Notes under the pieces: generated by a model
What the model saw: only the letters and a program-made list of their open reading frames with translations
The model's database searches: none
Told to the model about the DNA's origin: nothing
Program-made: the position numbers and the translations under genes
DNA from: Bradyrhizobium sp. NP1
GTDB lineage: Bacteria; Pseudomonadota; Alphaproteobacteria; Rhizobiales; Xanthobacteraceae
Assembly: GCF_030378205.1 (NCBI RefSeq)
Contig: NZ_CP127385.1
Location: 4,380,001 to 4,444,000, forward strand
Direction: 5' to 3'
Length of the DNA: 64,000 nucleotides
Shown here: positions 8,727 through 18,397 of the stretch, one piece after another
How the letters are laid out: every line of letters starts with the position of its first letter
How positions within the stretch are numbered: position 1 is the stretch's first letter

Positions 8727-9984
8727 TCGAAGGCATTGCGTCGCGCTTGCCTGACAGCGTTCGCACCGCGATCAACAACGCCAGCAACAAGAGCACGCCG
8801 GCCAGCAGAAACGGCGCGCCGGGCAGCGTGAACGGCGCGGTGGCCCCGATGAAATAGGCAAAAGTCAGCGTGAACAGGAACGGGCCGACGAGCTCGGCCA
8901 CGCTCTGGACGCTCGCGGTCGCGCCCTGCAACCGGCCCTGCTGGTCCGGCGCGACGAGACCTGTCATCAGGGCCTGCGTCGCCGCGCCCGCGACGCCCCA
9001 CAGCGCCATCACGGGAATACCGACGCAAAACGCAAGTCCGGTGGGCGCGCTGCCGAAGATCATGAAGCCGGCCGCGCCGCAGGCGAGCCCGAGCAACAGC
9101 GCACGCCGCTCGCCGAGCCGCCTGACGATCGGGCCGATCGCCGCACCCTGCACCACCATCGAGCAGACGCCGACGATGGCGAGCGCGACACCGACCGCGG
9201 TGGTGTCCCAGCCGTAGCGGTAGGTCGCGTAGAGCACAAAGGTCGAGGGCAGCACGACGTGGGAAAGCTGGGCGAAGAAGTTCGCAAACGACAGCCCGGC
9301 GAGCCTGCCGTTCGACCGCAACAGATGCATCGCGCCGACCGGGTTGGCGCGCGCCCAGCGGAATGCCGCGCGGCGATCCGGCGGCAGCGATTCCGGCAGG
9401 ATCGACAGGCCGTAGAGACCGTTGGCGAAGCTCAAACCCGCCGCCACCCAGAATGGCAGCCGCGGCTCGATGCCCCCGAGCAGGCCGCCGAGCGCAGGGC
9501 CCAGGATGAATCCCGCGCCGAAGGCGACGCCGATCTTGCCGAACACCGCGGCACGGCGTTCGGGCGCGGTGACGTCGGTGATGTAGGCAAAGGCGGTCGA
9601 GATGCTTGCCGAGGTGATGCCGGAAATCAGGCGGCCGACGAACAGCCAGGCCAGCGAGGGCGCGAGCGCCATCAGCACATAGTCGGCCGCAAGCCCGAAA
9701 TTCGACAGCAACACCACGGGCCGGCGGCCGAAGCGGTCCGACAGCGCGCCGAGCAGCGGCGAAAAGAAGAACTGCATCAGCGCCCAGGCGGTGCCGAACA
9801 GGCCGAAGATGCGCGCGGCATCCGCCGTATCGTTGTTGACGAAGCTCTCGATCAGCTTGGGCAGGATCGGGATGATGACACCGAGCGCCAGCGTGTCGAG
9901 CAGGATGGTGACGAAGATGAAGGCCGCCGCGCCCGCGCGCGGCACGGTTGCGGCGGCAAGGCTTCCGGAAGTCTCCTGGCTCAT
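8707..9984 (-). CDS. MFS transporter, TetA/DHA1-like
   Basis: A 425-aa protein with about twelve membrane segments and the major-facilitator motif A between TM2 and TM3 ([12 protein letters not shown]). Motif C-like glycine/proline positions in TM5 ([16 protein letters not shown]) point to a proton-driven drug exporter of the TetA type. The start overlaps the stop of der by four bases (ATGA), so translation is probably coupled to der. Its 3' end overlaps the cytochrome c gene in convergent orientation. Confidence 0.88.
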   Translation of the reverse strand: MSQETSGSLAAATVPRAGAAAFIFVTILLDTLALGVIIPILPKLIESFVNNDTADAARIFGLFGTAWALMQFFFSPLLGALSDRFGRRPVVLLSNFGLAADYVLMALAPSLAWLFVGRLISGITSASISTAFAYITDVTAPERRAAVFGKIGVAFGAGFILGPALGGLLGGIEPRLPFWVAAGLSFANGLYGLSILPESLPPDRRAAFRWARANPVGAMHLLRSNGRLAGLSFANFFAQLSHVVLPSTFVLYATYRYGWDTTAVGVALAIVGVCSMVVQGAAIGPIVRRLGERRALLLGLACGAAGFMIFGSAPTGLAFCVGIPVMALWGVAGAATQALMTGLVAPDQQGRLQGATASVQSVAELVGPFLFTLTFAYFIGATAPFTLPGAPFLLAGVLLLLALLIAVRTLSGKRDAMPSITARAP

Positions 9985-11357
9985 GACAGGCGCTTCCGCT
10001 TATGCGCGAACGGATTGGCCTTCTCGCGCAGCGTGATCCGGATCGGCGTGCCCGGCAGGCCGAACACCTCGCGCATGGAATTGACGAGGTAGCGCAGATA
10101 GGATTGCGGCACGGCATCCGCGCGCGAGCAGAACAGCACGAAGCTCGGCGGCCGCGCCTTGGTCTGGGTGATGTAGTTGAGCTTCAGCCGGCGCCCGGAA
10201 ACCGCGGGCGGCGGATTGGCATCCACCGCCTGCTCGAACCAGCGGTTCAGCGCCGCGGTCGGCACGCGCTTGTTCCAGATCGCATAGGCCTCCACGATCG
10301 CGGCCATCAGTCGGTCGATGCCCTCGCCCATCAGGCCGGACACCGCGACGATGGGCGCGCCCGCGACCTGCGGCAGCCAATGGTCGGCATCGCGGCGCAA
10401 TGCCGTGATCTGGCCCGGCTTGGCCTCTACCAGATCCCATTTGTTGACTGCGATCACGATGGCGCGGCCTTCGCGCTCGATCAGGTCGGCGATGCGCAGG
10501 TCCTGCTCCTCGAAGCGGTTCTGCGCGTCCAGCATCAGCACGACGACTTCGGCAAAGCGCACCGCGCGAAGCGCGTCCGCGACCGAAAGCTTTTCCAGCT
10601 TCTCCTCGATACGCGAGCGCCGCCGCAAGCCTGCGGTATCGAAGATGCGGAACTCGCGCTCCTTCCATTTGACCTCGACCGAGATCGAGTCCCGCGTGGT
10701 GCCGGCCTCGGGGCTGGTCAGGAGCCGCTCCTCGCCGAGCAGATGGTTGATCAGGGTCGATTTGCCGGCATTCGGCCGGCCGACGATGGCGACGCGGATC
10801 GGCCGCTGCAAGCCGCCCTCCTCCGCATCGATATCCTCGTCCGTCACTTCCTCGTCGGCCGGCTCAGGCATGAGCTTGCGCAAGGCGTCGTAGAGCTCGC
10901 CCATGCCCTCGCCATGCTCGGCGGAGACTTCCACGGGATCGCCGAGGCCGAGCGCATAGGATTCCATCGCGCCCAATTCGCCGTGCTTGCCTTCGGCCTT
11001 GTTGGCGATGAGCACCACCGGCTTGTTGGCGCGGCGCGCGAAATCGGCGAAGGCGCGGTCGGTCGGCGTCAGGCCTGCGCGGGCGTCGATCACGAACATC
11101 AGCGCATCCGCAAGCCCGATCGCGGCTTCGGTCTGCTCCTGCATCCGCGCCGTCAGCGAACCCTTGCGGCCTTCGTCGAGGCCCGCAGTGTCGATCACCG
11201 TGAAGGCGAGATCGCCGAGGCGCGCCTCGCCCTCGCGGCGGTCCCGCGTGACGCCGGGCTCGTCATCGACCAATGCGAGCTTTTGTCCGACCAGCCGATT
11301 GAACAGCGTCGACTTGCCAACATTGGGCCGGCCGATGATGGCAATCGTGAAGGACAT
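9981..11357 (-). CDS. der: Ribosome biogenesis GTPase Der (EngA)
   Basis: A 458-aa protein with two tandem GTPase domains, the signature of Der. The P-loops are GRPNVGKS at about residue 9 and GRPNAGKS at about residue 200. Switch II DTAGL appears in both, and NKxE/NKWD-type G4 motifs are present. A KH-like C-terminal domain ends in [13 protein letters not shown]. Der is essential and acts in 50S subunit maturation. It is the third gene of a YfgM-like - lipoprotein - der block, matching the yfgM-bamB-der order of many proteobacteria. Confidence 0.97.
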   Translation of the reverse strand: MSFTIAIIGRPNVGKSTLFNRLVGQKLALVDDEPGVTRDRREGEARLGDLAFTVIDTAGLDEGRKGSLTARMQEQTEAAIGLADALMFVIDARAGLTPTDRAFADFARRANKPVVLIANKAEGKHGELGAMESYALGLGDPVEVSAEHGEGMGELYDALRKLMPEPADEEVTDEDIDAEEGGLQRPIRVAIVGRPNAGKSTLINHLLGEERLLTSPEAGTTRDSISVEVKWKEREFRIFDTAGLRRRSRIEEKLEKLSVADALRAVRFAEVVVLMLDAQNRFEEQDLRIADLIEREGRAIVIAVNKWDLVEAKPGQITALRRDADHWLPQVAGAPIVAVSGLMGEGIDRLMAAIVEAYAIWNKRVPTAALNRWFEQAVDANPPPAVSGRRLKLNYITQTKARPPSFVLFCSRADAVPQSYLRYLVNSMREVFGLPGTPIRITLREKANPFAHKRKRLS

Positions 11358-11412
11358 GGATGATCCCGGCGCAATTCACGGTGCGCGCGTCAAGAAAACG
11401 GAAAAACAACAA

Positions 11413-12003
11413 TTAGCGTGAGAAGCCGCCGCTCGGAAGCGGCGCCGGGAACGGCGCGGCCGATTGCTGGGCCGCCTGCGCCGGTTGGGCAGCCGGCTGC
11501 GCCTGCGGCGCGGGTTGCTGATCGGGCGGCGGCGCGGTGGTGCGCTTGCGCGCGATTTTCTTGGGCTTGGGCGCGGGCGGCGCGGCCGGCGTCGCATCCT
11601 CTTCGGGCGCAGCCTCGCCGTCCTGGGCGGCAGCAGGCTGCTGCTCGGCCGGCGCGGCGCTCGCGGCTTCCGGCTGCTTGGCCTTCTTGCCCTTGGCCTG
11701 CTTGCCCTTCGGCGGCTCGGCCGCCGGCGGAGGCGCCGTCGCGGCGGCGGCTTCCGCGGCCGCCTGCTGATCCTGCTGGTCCCGCGCGCCCTTGTACAAT
11801 TCCTTCGGCACGCCCTGCTCGAGACCCGGCACACCCTCGGGGAACAGCGGCTTACGATCGCCCGGCAGCTTCTTCTTGGTGTCGAGGAAGTCGAGCATGT
11901 CGGTCGGATCCCAGCTCGAGAAGCCGCCAGCGCCACAGCCCGCAAGCACGCCGGACAGGGCGATCAGGACGGCAGCAGCGATCAGGCGTTGCGGTCGGAT
12001 CAT
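11413..12003 (-). CDS. Pro/Ala-rich lipoprotein in the bamB position
   Basis: A 196-aa protein with a lipobox LAGC (Cys23) and a short segment containing KKLPGDRKPLFP, then about 120 residues of low-complexity Ala/Pro/Lys/Gln. The LPG-R segment resembles the start of alphaproteobacterial BamB lipoproteins, and the position between a YfgM-like gene and der is that of bamB. No beta-propeller repeat can be seen. It might be a reduced or replaced BamB, or an unrelated envelope lipoprotein; function is unknown. Confidence 0.75.
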   Translation of the reverse strand: MIRPQRLIAAAVLIALSGVLAGCGAGGFSSWDPTDMLDFLDTKKKLPGDRKPLFPEGVPGLEQGVPKELYKGARDQQDQQAAAEAAAATAPPPAAEPPKGKQAKGKKAKQPEAASAAPAEQQPAAAQDGEAAPEEDATPAAPPAPKPKKIARKRTTAPPPDQQPAPQAQPAAQPAQAAQQSAAPFPAPLPSGGFSR

Positions 12004-12008
12004 CGGGG

Positions 12009-12662
12009 TCAGCTCTTCGCAACCGGCGGCAACAGCGCCTGCAGGGCCTCGGCGCGCGAGCGCATGCCCGGTGGGGTCTCGCCGTCATTGGCGATCTGGT
12101 CGAGCCATTGCCGCGTCGCGTTCACGTCATTGGCGCGCCAGGCCGACAGCGCGAGCAGTTCGCGGGCGCTGTGACGATAGGTGGCGCCGGGACCGGCCGC
12201 GGCCTCGAGCCGCTGCAGGATGTCCTGGTAGCTCGCGCTGTCGAGCAGGAGACCGGCTCCGCGGATCTTCGCAAGATCCTGCATTTCGGCGCCGACGCTG
12301 TGGTCCGCTGCAATCTCGTCGAACATCTTGGCCGCCGCCTTGGGATCGCGCTGCGCGACCTCGCCGGCGAGGCGCAGCCGCGACAGCGTGCGGTAGCCCG
12401 AGGGGGCCGTCGCGACAATCTGGGCAAAGGCAGTTTCCGCCTCGGTATGCTTGTTCTGCTCGGACAGCTCGACCGCCCGGTCGAAGGCAGCACCGGCTTC
12501 CGCGGCCTTCTTGGCCTCCAGGTACTGGTAGCCACGCCAGCCGCCGACGCCGGCCACGATCAGGATGGCCGCCGCAATGATGAAGAGCGAGTACCGGTCC
12601 CACAGCTTCTTGAGCTGATCGCGGCGGACCTCCTCGTCTACTTCGTCAAATAATTCAGACAC
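12009..12662 (-). CDS. YfgM-like tetratricopeptide membrane protein
   Basis: A 217-aa protein with a cytoplasmic N terminus, one membrane segment (FIIAAAILIVAGVGGWRGYQYL at about residues 28-50) and a periplasmic domain of degenerate TPR helices such as AETAFAQIVATAPSGYRTLSRLRLAGEV. This is the layout of YfgM, an ancillary subunit of the SecYEG translocon that works with periplasmic chaperones. It begins the block that continues into the lipoprotein gene 5 bases downstream and then der. Confidence 0.85.
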   Translation of the reverse strand: MSELFDEVDEEVRRDQLKKLWDRYSLFIIAAAILIVAGVGGWRGYQYLEAKKAAEAGAAFDRAVELSEQNKHTEAETAFAQIVATAPSGYRTLSRLRLAGEVAQRDPKAAAKMFDEIAADHSVGAEMQDLAKIRGAGLLLDSASYQDILQRLEAAAGPGATYRHSARELLALSAWRANDVNATRQWLDQIANDGETPPGMRSRAEALQALLPPVAKS

Positions 12663-12810
12663 TTAACGAAATCCCATCCCCACGGCCGCAAGCGGCCCCA
12701 AAAGCCCGTCCCTGATGTGGCGCGGCGTTACCCTATCGATATGGCGACGGCAAGGCAAAGCAAGGCGGGTCAAAGCGTTAACCTGCCGAAATGAACCGCT
12801 TTTCCCGCCC

Positions 12811-14397
12811 CTACCCGCTGGCCAAAACGTCCCTCAATTGCCGCTTGATCACCTTGCCATTGGCGTTGCGCGGCAACGGCTCTGCGGTGAGCAGCATGGT
12901 CTCCGGCACCTTGTAGTCGGAGAGCCGCTCGGCGCACCAGGCGCGCAGCGCGTCCGCCGTAACACCGTCGCGCGTCACCACCACGGCATGCACACGCTCG
13001 CCGAGCACGGGGCATGGCTTTGCGACCACCGCACTTTCGACGACGCTGGCGTGGCCGGCGAGCACCGATTCCACCTCGGCGGAATAGATCTTCAGTCCGC
13101 CGCGGTTGATCATGTCCTTCTGGCGGTCAAACACCCGCACGAAATTGTCGGCATCGATCGAGCCGAGATCGCCGGAATGCCAGAAGCCGCCGGTGAAGCT
13201 TTCGGCCGTCGCCTTCGGGTTGTTCCAGTAGCCTTTGATGACGGAGCCGCCGTGGATCCAGATTTCACCGATCTCGCCACGCGGCAGCTCGGTTCCGTCC
13301 GCACCGACGACGATCATGGTCGCGCCCGGACACGGCAGGCCGACGCTATCGATATGGCGGGCGGTGAGTTCGCCGGGCATGATGGTCGAGGGCGAGGTGG
13401 TCTCGGTCGCGCCGTAGCAATTCATCAGCTTCAGGCCGGGCAGCTTGACCGCGAGCCGCTCGATGGTCGCGACCGGCATCGGCGCCCCGCCAAAGCCACC
13501 GATCCGCCACGCGGAAAGATCGTATGAATCGAACTCCGCCTGCAGCAGGCAGAGATTGTACATCGCCGGCACCATCACGGTGTAGGTGACGCGCTCGCGC
13601 GCGGCGATCTTCAGATATTCCGCTGCCTTGAACTCGGCGACGATCACGAGTGCGCCGGCGCAGCGTACCATGGTCATGATATTGGCGACCGCGCCGGTGA
13701 CGTGGGCAAGCGGCACCGCGGCGATCGAGCGGTCGGCTTGCGTCAGCCCCATGGTCGAGGTGAAGACGTCAGCCGAATGGATGATGTTGCAATGGGCGAG
13801 CATCGCGCCCTTCGGCCGCCCCGTTGTCCCTGACGTGTAGAGGATCATCGCGGTATCCTCTTCGCCGACCTCTGCCGGTGAGACAGTGGCTTCGGCACGC
13901 GAGCCGGCAAGGGGCGAAGCCTCATCGCTGATTTCGAGGCGGTGCTTCAGCTCAGGCACCTCGGCCGCGTCCGGCACGCGCCGAGCCAGCGACGCCTCGT
14001 GGATCAGGGCTTTCGCGCCGCAATCATTGAGCACATAGGCGATCTCGGGCTTCTGCTGCCGCGTGCCGAGCAGCACGGTGACCAGGCCGGCATGCGCCGC
14101 AGCGAATAGCACGAGCGGAAACGCGATGCGGTTGCCGAGCAGGATCGCGACACGGTCGCCGGGCGCAAGGCCAAGCTTGCGCAATCCAGCCGCGATCGAA
14201 GCCGATTCCGCGACCACCTCGCGCCAGGTCATACGACGCTCGCCGCAGACCAGCGCCTCGCCGTCAGGGTTTTTCGCGGCCGCTTCCGCAACCATCGCCC
14301 AGATGCTTGCCGGCCGGTCGGCGAAAGCCGGAACCACACGATCGCCGAAGCGCGCCTCGAGCCGCATCGCAGGAATGGAATGCGACGACCAGTCCAT
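12811..14397 (-). CDS. AMP-dependent acyl-CoA synthetase/ligase
   Basis: A 528-aa adenylate-forming enzyme. The P-loop-like signature ILYTSGTTGRPKGAM, the NCYGATE motif, and the C-terminal hinge and lysine region (GLKIYSAEVE; NGKVIKRQL) are all present. It likely activates a carboxylic acid with ATP and CoA; the chain length or aromatic nature cannot be told. The start at 14397 is chosen because it gives the usual family length. It lies five bases after panB on the same strand and is probably co-transcribed with it. Confidence 0.9.
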   Translation of the reverse strand: MDWSSHSIPAMRLEARFGDRVVPAFADRPASIWAMVAEAAAKNPDGEALVCGERRMTWREVVAESASIAAGLRKLGLAPGDRVAILLGNRIAFPLVLFAAAHAGLVTVLLGTRQQKPEIAYVLNDCGAKALIHEASLARRVPDAAEVPELKHRLEISDEASPLAGSRAEATVSPAEVGEEDTAMILYTSGTTGRPKGAMLAHCNIIHSADVFTSTMGLTQADRSIAAVPLAHVTGAVANIMTMVRCAGALVIVAEFKAAEYLKIAARERVTYTVMVPAMYNLCLLQAEFDSYDLSAWRIGGFGGAPMPVATIERLAVKLPGLKLMNCYGATETTSPSTIMPGELTARHIDSVGLPCPGATMIVVGADGTELPRGEIGEIWIHGGSVIKGYWNNPKATAESFTGGFWHSGDLGSIDADNFVRVFDRQKDMINRGGLKIYSAEVESVLAGHASVVESAVVAKPCPVLGERVHAVVVTRDGVTADALRAWCAERLSDYKVPETMLLTAEPLPRNANGKVIKRQLRDVLASG

Positions 14398-14402
14398 CGC
14401 GC

Positions 14403-15227
14403 TTACGCCTTGGGTTTCATGCCATAGACATGTTCGGCTGCCGGGAATGCGCGTGAACGCACGTCGGCGGCATAGGCCTTGATCGCGGCCTCGATCGCGG
14501 GACCGAGGTCGCCGTAACGGCGGACGAATTTCGGCGTGCGCGGCGACAGGCCGAGCATGTCTTCCAGCACCAGCACCTGGCCGTCGCAGGCGGCGCTGGC
14601 GCCGATGCCGATGGTCGGGACCGCGATGCCTTCCGTGATCTTGCGCGCGAGCGGCTCGGCAACGGCCTCCACGACGACCGAAAACGCGCCGGCCTGCGCG
14701 ATCGCGCGGGCGTCGTTCTCGATCGGGGCCCAGTCCGCCTCCTCGCGCCCCTGGGCGCGGAACGAGCCGAGCGTATTGATCGATTGCGGGGTGAGCCCGA
14801 TATGGCCCATCACGGGAATGCCGCGCTCGGTGAGGAAGCGGACGGTCTCGGCCATGCGCGCGCCGCCCTCGAGCTTGACCGCGCCGCACTGGGTTTCCTT
14901 CATGATGCGCACCGCCGATTGGAACGCCTGCTCCTTCGAGCCCTCATAGGAGCCGAAGGGCATATCGACCACGACGAGGGCGTGGGTCGATCCGCGCATC
15001 ACAGCGCGGCCCTGCAGGATCATCATGTCGAGCGTGACCGGCACCGTGGTCTCGAAACCGTGCATGACGTTGCCGAGGGAATCGCCGACCAGGATCGCGT
15101 CGCAATGACGGTCGACAAGGGCGGCGGTGTGGGCGTGATACGACGTCAGCATCACCACCGGCTCGCCGCCCTTGCGGGCGCGGATGTCGGGGGCGGTCTT
15201 ACGCCGGATCGCGGATTGCACGGACAT
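14403..15227 (-). CDS. panB: 3-methyl-2-oxobutanoate hydroxymethyltransferase
   Basis: The first enzyme of pantothenate synthesis; it moves a hydroxymethyl group from methylene-tetrahydrofolate to alpha-ketoisovalerate. The 274-aa length is normal. The metal- and substrate-binding blocks are visible: [11 protein letters not shown] near residue 46, KLEGG near residue 120, GHIGLTPQS near residue 140 and TIGIGAS near residue 200. It lies between an NnrU-like gene (3-base gap) and an acyl-CoA ligase. panC is not adjacent. Confidence 0.96.
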   Translation of the reverse strand: MSVQSAIRRKTAPDIRARKGGEPVVMLTSYHAHTAALVDRHCDAILVGDSLGNVMHGFETTVPVTLDMMILQGRAVMRGSTHALVVVDMPFGSYEGSKEQAFQSAVRIMKETQCGAVKLEGGARMAETVRFLTERGIPVMGHIGLTPQSINTLGSFRAQGREEADWAPIENDARAIAQAGAFSVVVEAVAEPLARKITEGIAVPTIGIGASAACDGQVLVLEDMLGLSPRTPKFVRRYGDLGPAIEAAIKAYAADVRSRAFPAAEHVYGMKPKA

Positions 15228-15230
15228 GTC

Positions 15231-15815
15231 TCAAGCTCCCATCACAGGCACGCCGATCACGACCGGATGGAACGCGAAGGCGAGCGCGAGGTAGGCAACG
15301 ATTCCGACGGCGACTGCGATCGCATCGTTGGCGATGCCGCCGACCGGAATCGGCGGGCCGCCGGGGTCGCTGCGGCGTTTCAGCGAGATGCGGTCGAACA
15401 CCGCCCAGGCCAGGAACGAACCGAACAGGATGATCGAGCCGAGGTCGCCATTGGCGAGCAGGTGCGCCGCCGCCCACAATTTGATGCCCGCGAGCATCGG
15501 ATGCTTCAGCGTCGCGTAGATGCGGCCGCGGATATAGGAGGCCACCACCAGGATCACCGCCGGCAGCATGAGCGCGACCGTGATGTGTTTGAGAAATCGC
15601 GGCGGATCCCAGATCTCGATCATCCCCGCGGAGCGATAGTGGGCAAAACCCCAGACGATCAGCACGAGGCCTGCGAGCGAGACCAGCGAATAGCCGGCCT
15701 TGTAGCCGCTTTCGCCGATCGCGCCGACCAGCTGGCCGCGCAAATCCCGCTGCGTGGTGACGGCGTGAACGCCAAAGAACAGCACGAGGCCCAGGATCAT
15801 CACCAGAAGCCCCAT
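15231..15815 (-). CDS. NnrU family integral membrane protein
   Basis: A 194-aa protein with about five or six membrane segments. The region HPMLAGIKLWAAAHLLANGDLGS matches the NnrU/isoprenylcysteine-methyltransferase-like fold. NnrU was named from a nitric-oxide reductase-linked gene of Rhodobacter, but its function is unclear. AGGGAGGG lies just before the ATG at 15815. It is the first gene of a tight set leading into panB, which has no known link to nitrogen oxides. Confidence 0.85.
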   Translation of the reverse strand: MGLLVMILGLVLFFGVHAVTTQRDLRGQLVGAIGESGYKAGYSLVSLAGLVLIVWGFAHYRSAGMIEIWDPPRFLKHITVALMLPAVILVVASYIRGRIYATLKHPMLAGIKLWAAAHLLANGDLGSIILFGSFLAWAVFDRISLKRRSDPGGPPIPVGGIANDAIAVAVGIVAYLALAFAFHPVVIGVPVMGA

Positions 15816-15898
15816 CGGTCCCTCCCTTGCGCGCCGCGTCCTCCGCCTCGCCTATCACCTTTCGCGCCGCAGGCAAATAGGTCCGAATGAGCGCCAGG

Positions 15899-16504
15899 TC
15901 ACTGCTTCTCCGGCGGCTTGCCGAGCTCGCGATTGTCGACATAGCGGATCGCGATCGGCCGGCCTGCCAAGGCGCCGCCGAGGCCGGAGGTAAATTTCAT
16001 CGGCAGGCAGGAATCCAGCGAGGCGTTGATCGCCTTCAGATAGGTGTCGCGGGTTTCCGCCGGCACGCCCGAAGTCGCAAAGGTCATGCGCGGCGCGCCG
16101 ATGATCTCGCCGGAGCGCTTGAAGCTGAAGCGCACCGACATCTGCATGCCCTCGCGCGCCTGATCGGTGGGCGGCGGCGACCAGCAGGAGCGCAGCTCGG
16201 CGAAGAGGTCGCCGATGGTATCGAGATCATGGTCGGGGCGGTGGTACTTTTCCGCGTCCTGCTGCGCCGGCACGGTCTGGATGGTGAGCTGCAGGTTCTC
16301 GCCGTAGGGATAAAAGATCTCCGGGACGCAAGGGCCGTGGTTGAAGACGCTGCAGAACGTAGGCGTGCAGGGACGGTTGTCGAGCACGCTGCAGGGCTCG
16401 TGCGCAAACGGCACCGCGTTGATCTGCCGCCGGCGCGCGTCGGCGCCGCCGGCGACAGCGAGGGCGATGACAACAGCAACAAGAATGACGACGATGCGCG
16501 GCAT
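15899..16504 (-). CDS. Exported TonB C-terminal-like protein of unknown function
   Basis: A 201-aa protein with an N-terminal export signal (IVVILVAVVIALAVAGGADA), a cysteine-rich section (EPCSVLDNRPCTPTFCSVF) and a C-terminal half reading VRFSFKRSGEIIG. That half resembles the TonB/TolA C-terminal fold. Three or more cysteines suggest disulfides in the periplasm. I do not recognise a named family. It stands alone on the minus strand between nnrU and prfC, with about 120 bases on the prfC side. Confidence 0.65.
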   Translation of the reverse strand: MPRIVVILVAVVIALAVAGGADARRRQINAVPFAHEPCSVLDNRPCTPTFCSVFNHGPCVPEIFYPYGENLQLTIQTVPAQQDAEKYHRPDHDLDTIGDLFAELRSCWSPPPTDQAREGMQMSVRFSFKRSGEIIGAPRMTFATSGVPAETRDTYLKAINASLDSCLPMKFTSGLGGALAGRPIAIRYVDNRELGKPPEKQ

Positions 16505-16624
16505 GGAAGCGGCCCGTTGAACAAGGACGCAACCAATAAATGCTTTGCCGCGGCGTCGATATCAAGACGGGCGGACTTCACATCCGCGCGTTCGCGAGCT
16601 TACGGTTCCGCAATGAGCTGACGG

Positions 16625-18244
16625 TCACGCCTTCTTCTTCACGTCCTTGACGTTGGAAAAGACGATGCCTTCCGCGCGCTCGCGGGTATAGCCGAGATAG
16701 AACTCGTTCTTGGCCATGAAGACCGGGTCGCCGTCGACATCGTCGGCCACACCCGAGCCGTTGGCGGCGATGAACGCCTCGAGCTTCTTCCTGTCGTCGG
16801 ATGAGATCCAGCGCGCGAGCTGGAATTCCGAAACCTCGAACTCGACCGGAAGCGAATATTCGGCGTCGAGCCGCGCCTTCAGGACGTCGAGCTGCAGCGG
16901 GCCGACCACGCCGACCAGGGCCGGCGCGCCGTCGCGCGGGCGGAACACCTGCACCACGCCCTCCTCCGACATCTGCTGCAGCGCCTCTTTCAGCTTCTTC
17001 GCCTTCATGGCGTCGGTGAGCCGCACCCGGCGCACGATTTCCGGCGCGAAGCTCGGCACGCCGACGAAGGTCAAATCCTCGCCTTCGGTCAGCGTGTCGC
17101 CGATCCGCAAGGTGCCGTGGTTGGGGATGCCGACGACGTCCCCGGCATAGGCCTCGTCGGCCACCGAGCGGTCCTGGGCGAAGAAGAATTGCGGGCTCGA
17201 CAGCGGCATGGCCTTGCCGGTGCGCACGAGCTTTGCCTTCATGCCGCGGGAAAGCTTGCCGGAGCAGAGCCGCGCAAAGGCGATGCGGTCGCGATGGTTC
17301 GGATCCATGTTGGCCTGGATCTTGAACACGAAGGCGCTCATGCGCGACTCGGAGGCCTCGACCTTGCGCAGGTCGGCGTCCTGCGCGCGCGGCGGCGGCG
17401 CGAACTGGCCAAGCCCCTCAAGCAGGTCGCCGACGCCGAAATTGCGCAGCGCGCTGCCGAAATAGACCGGCGTCAGATGGCCCTCGCGAAAAGCACCGAG
17501 CTCGAACGGCTTGCAGGCTTCGGTCACAAGCTGGAGCTCGTCCTTGATCGCGGCGACGTCGAGATTGGGATTGCGGGATGCAAGCTCGGCGATGTCGATC
17601 TGCTGCGCCGCGCCGGTCTTGGCGCCGCCGCCTTCGAGCAGGCGCACGCCGCGATTCCTGACATCGTAGGTGCCGATGAAATCGCGCCCGCGGCCGACCG
17701 GCCAGGTCACCGGCGTGGTGTCGAGCGCCAGCGTCTTCTCGATCTCGTCGAGAAGCTCGAAGGTGTCGCGGCTCTCGCGGTCCATCTTGTTGATGAAGGT
17801 GATGATCGGGATGTCGCGCAGGCGGCAGACCTCGAACAGCTTTCGCGTACGCGACTCGATGCCCTTGGCGGCGTCGATCACCATGACGGCGGAATCGACC
17901 GCGGTCAGCGTGCGGTAAGTGTCCTCGGAAAAGTCCTCGTGGCCCGGCGTGTCCAGCAGGTTGAACACGAGACCCTCGAACTCGAAGGTCATCACCGACG
18001 TGACGACCGAGATGCCGCGCTCGCGCTCGATCTTCATCCAGTCGGAGCGCGTGTTGCGCCGCTCGCCCTTGGCCTTGACCTGACCCGCGAGGTTGATGGC
18101 GCCGCCGAACAAAAGCAGCTTCTCGGTGAGCGTGGTCTTGCCGGCGTCCGGATGCGATATGATCGCAAAGGTGCGCCTCCGCGCTACTTCTTCTGCAAGC
18201 GGCGAGCGGGACGGCGATTCGGCGGCAACGGTAATATCGGACAT
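16625..18244 (-). CDS. prfC: Peptide chain release factor 3
   Basis: A 539-aa translational GTPase that recycles RF1/RF2 after peptide release. G1 (SHPDAGKTTLTEK), G3 (DTPGHEDFSEDTYRTL) and G4 (NKMDR) are intact, and the C-terminal RF3 domain follows. ATG at 18244 was chosen over an in-frame upstream ATG at 18277 because it gives the normal N terminus of the family. It is divergent from the guanidinium exporter gene; the gap carries the exporter's riboswitch. Confidence 0.96.
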   Translation of the reverse strand: MSDITVAAESPSRSPLAEEVARRRTFAIISHPDAGKTTLTEKLLLFGGAINLAGQVKAKGERRNTRSDWMKIERERGISVVTSVMTFEFEGLVFNLLDTPGHEDFSEDTYRTLTAVDSAVMVIDAAKGIESRTRKLFEVCRLRDIPIITFINKMDRESRDTFELLDEIEKTLALDTTPVTWPVGRGRDFIGTYDVRNRGVRLLEGGGAKTGAAQQIDIAELASRNPNLDVAAIKDELQLVTEACKPFELGAFREGHLTPVYFGSALRNFGVGDLLEGLGQFAPPPRAQDADLRKVEASESRMSAFVFKIQANMDPNHRDRIAFARLCSGKLSRGMKAKLVRTGKAMPLSSPQFFFAQDRSVADEAYAGDVVGIPNHGTLRIGDTLTEGEDLTFVGVPSFAPEIVRRVRLTDAMKAKKLKEALQQMSEEGVVQVFRPRDGAPALVGVVGPLQLDVLKARLDAEYSLPVEFEVSEFQLARWISSDDRKKLEAFIAANGSGVADDVDGDPVFMAKNEFYLGYTRERAEGIVFSNVKDVKKKA

Positions 18245-18330
18245 GGCGGGAGCGTTTGGCAGGGAAAACAGGCGCAATCAAGCGTCATTTAGGCATTTGC
18301 GAAGCGTTCCGTAATCCCTATATCCGGCGT

Positions 18331-18392
18331 GGGAAGGACGACCTTCTCCTCGAAACTATCCGCGGGGACGACCCTGCCTTTAAAACGGAGGG
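18331..18392 (+). promoter_or_regulatory. Guanidine-II riboswitch (mini-ykkC)
   Basis: Two short hairpins each display an ACGA loop, the hallmark ACGR loops of this class. Hairpin 1 has stem 18331-18337 with 18342-18348 and loop 18338-18341. Hairpin 2 has stem 18362-18367 with 18372-18377 and loop 18368-18371. A GGAGG ribosome binding site at 18388-18392 follows, five bases before the ATG of an SMR exporter gene. In the known class, guanidinium binding promotes loop-loop pairing and frees the ribosome binding site. Both structure and gene context agree. Confidence 0.88.
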
Positions 18393-18397
18393 TTGTC

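Noticed and set aside
8660..10117. Long minus-strand open frame overlapping the MFS gene in another frame
   Set aside because: Arg/Ala-rich translation without domains; it mirrors the true MFS and high-GC codon bias makes long shadow frames common.
10002..11363. 453-codon plus-strand frame antisense to der
   Set aside because: It lies exactly opposite an essential, well-recognised gene and has no family signal; typical antisense shadow.
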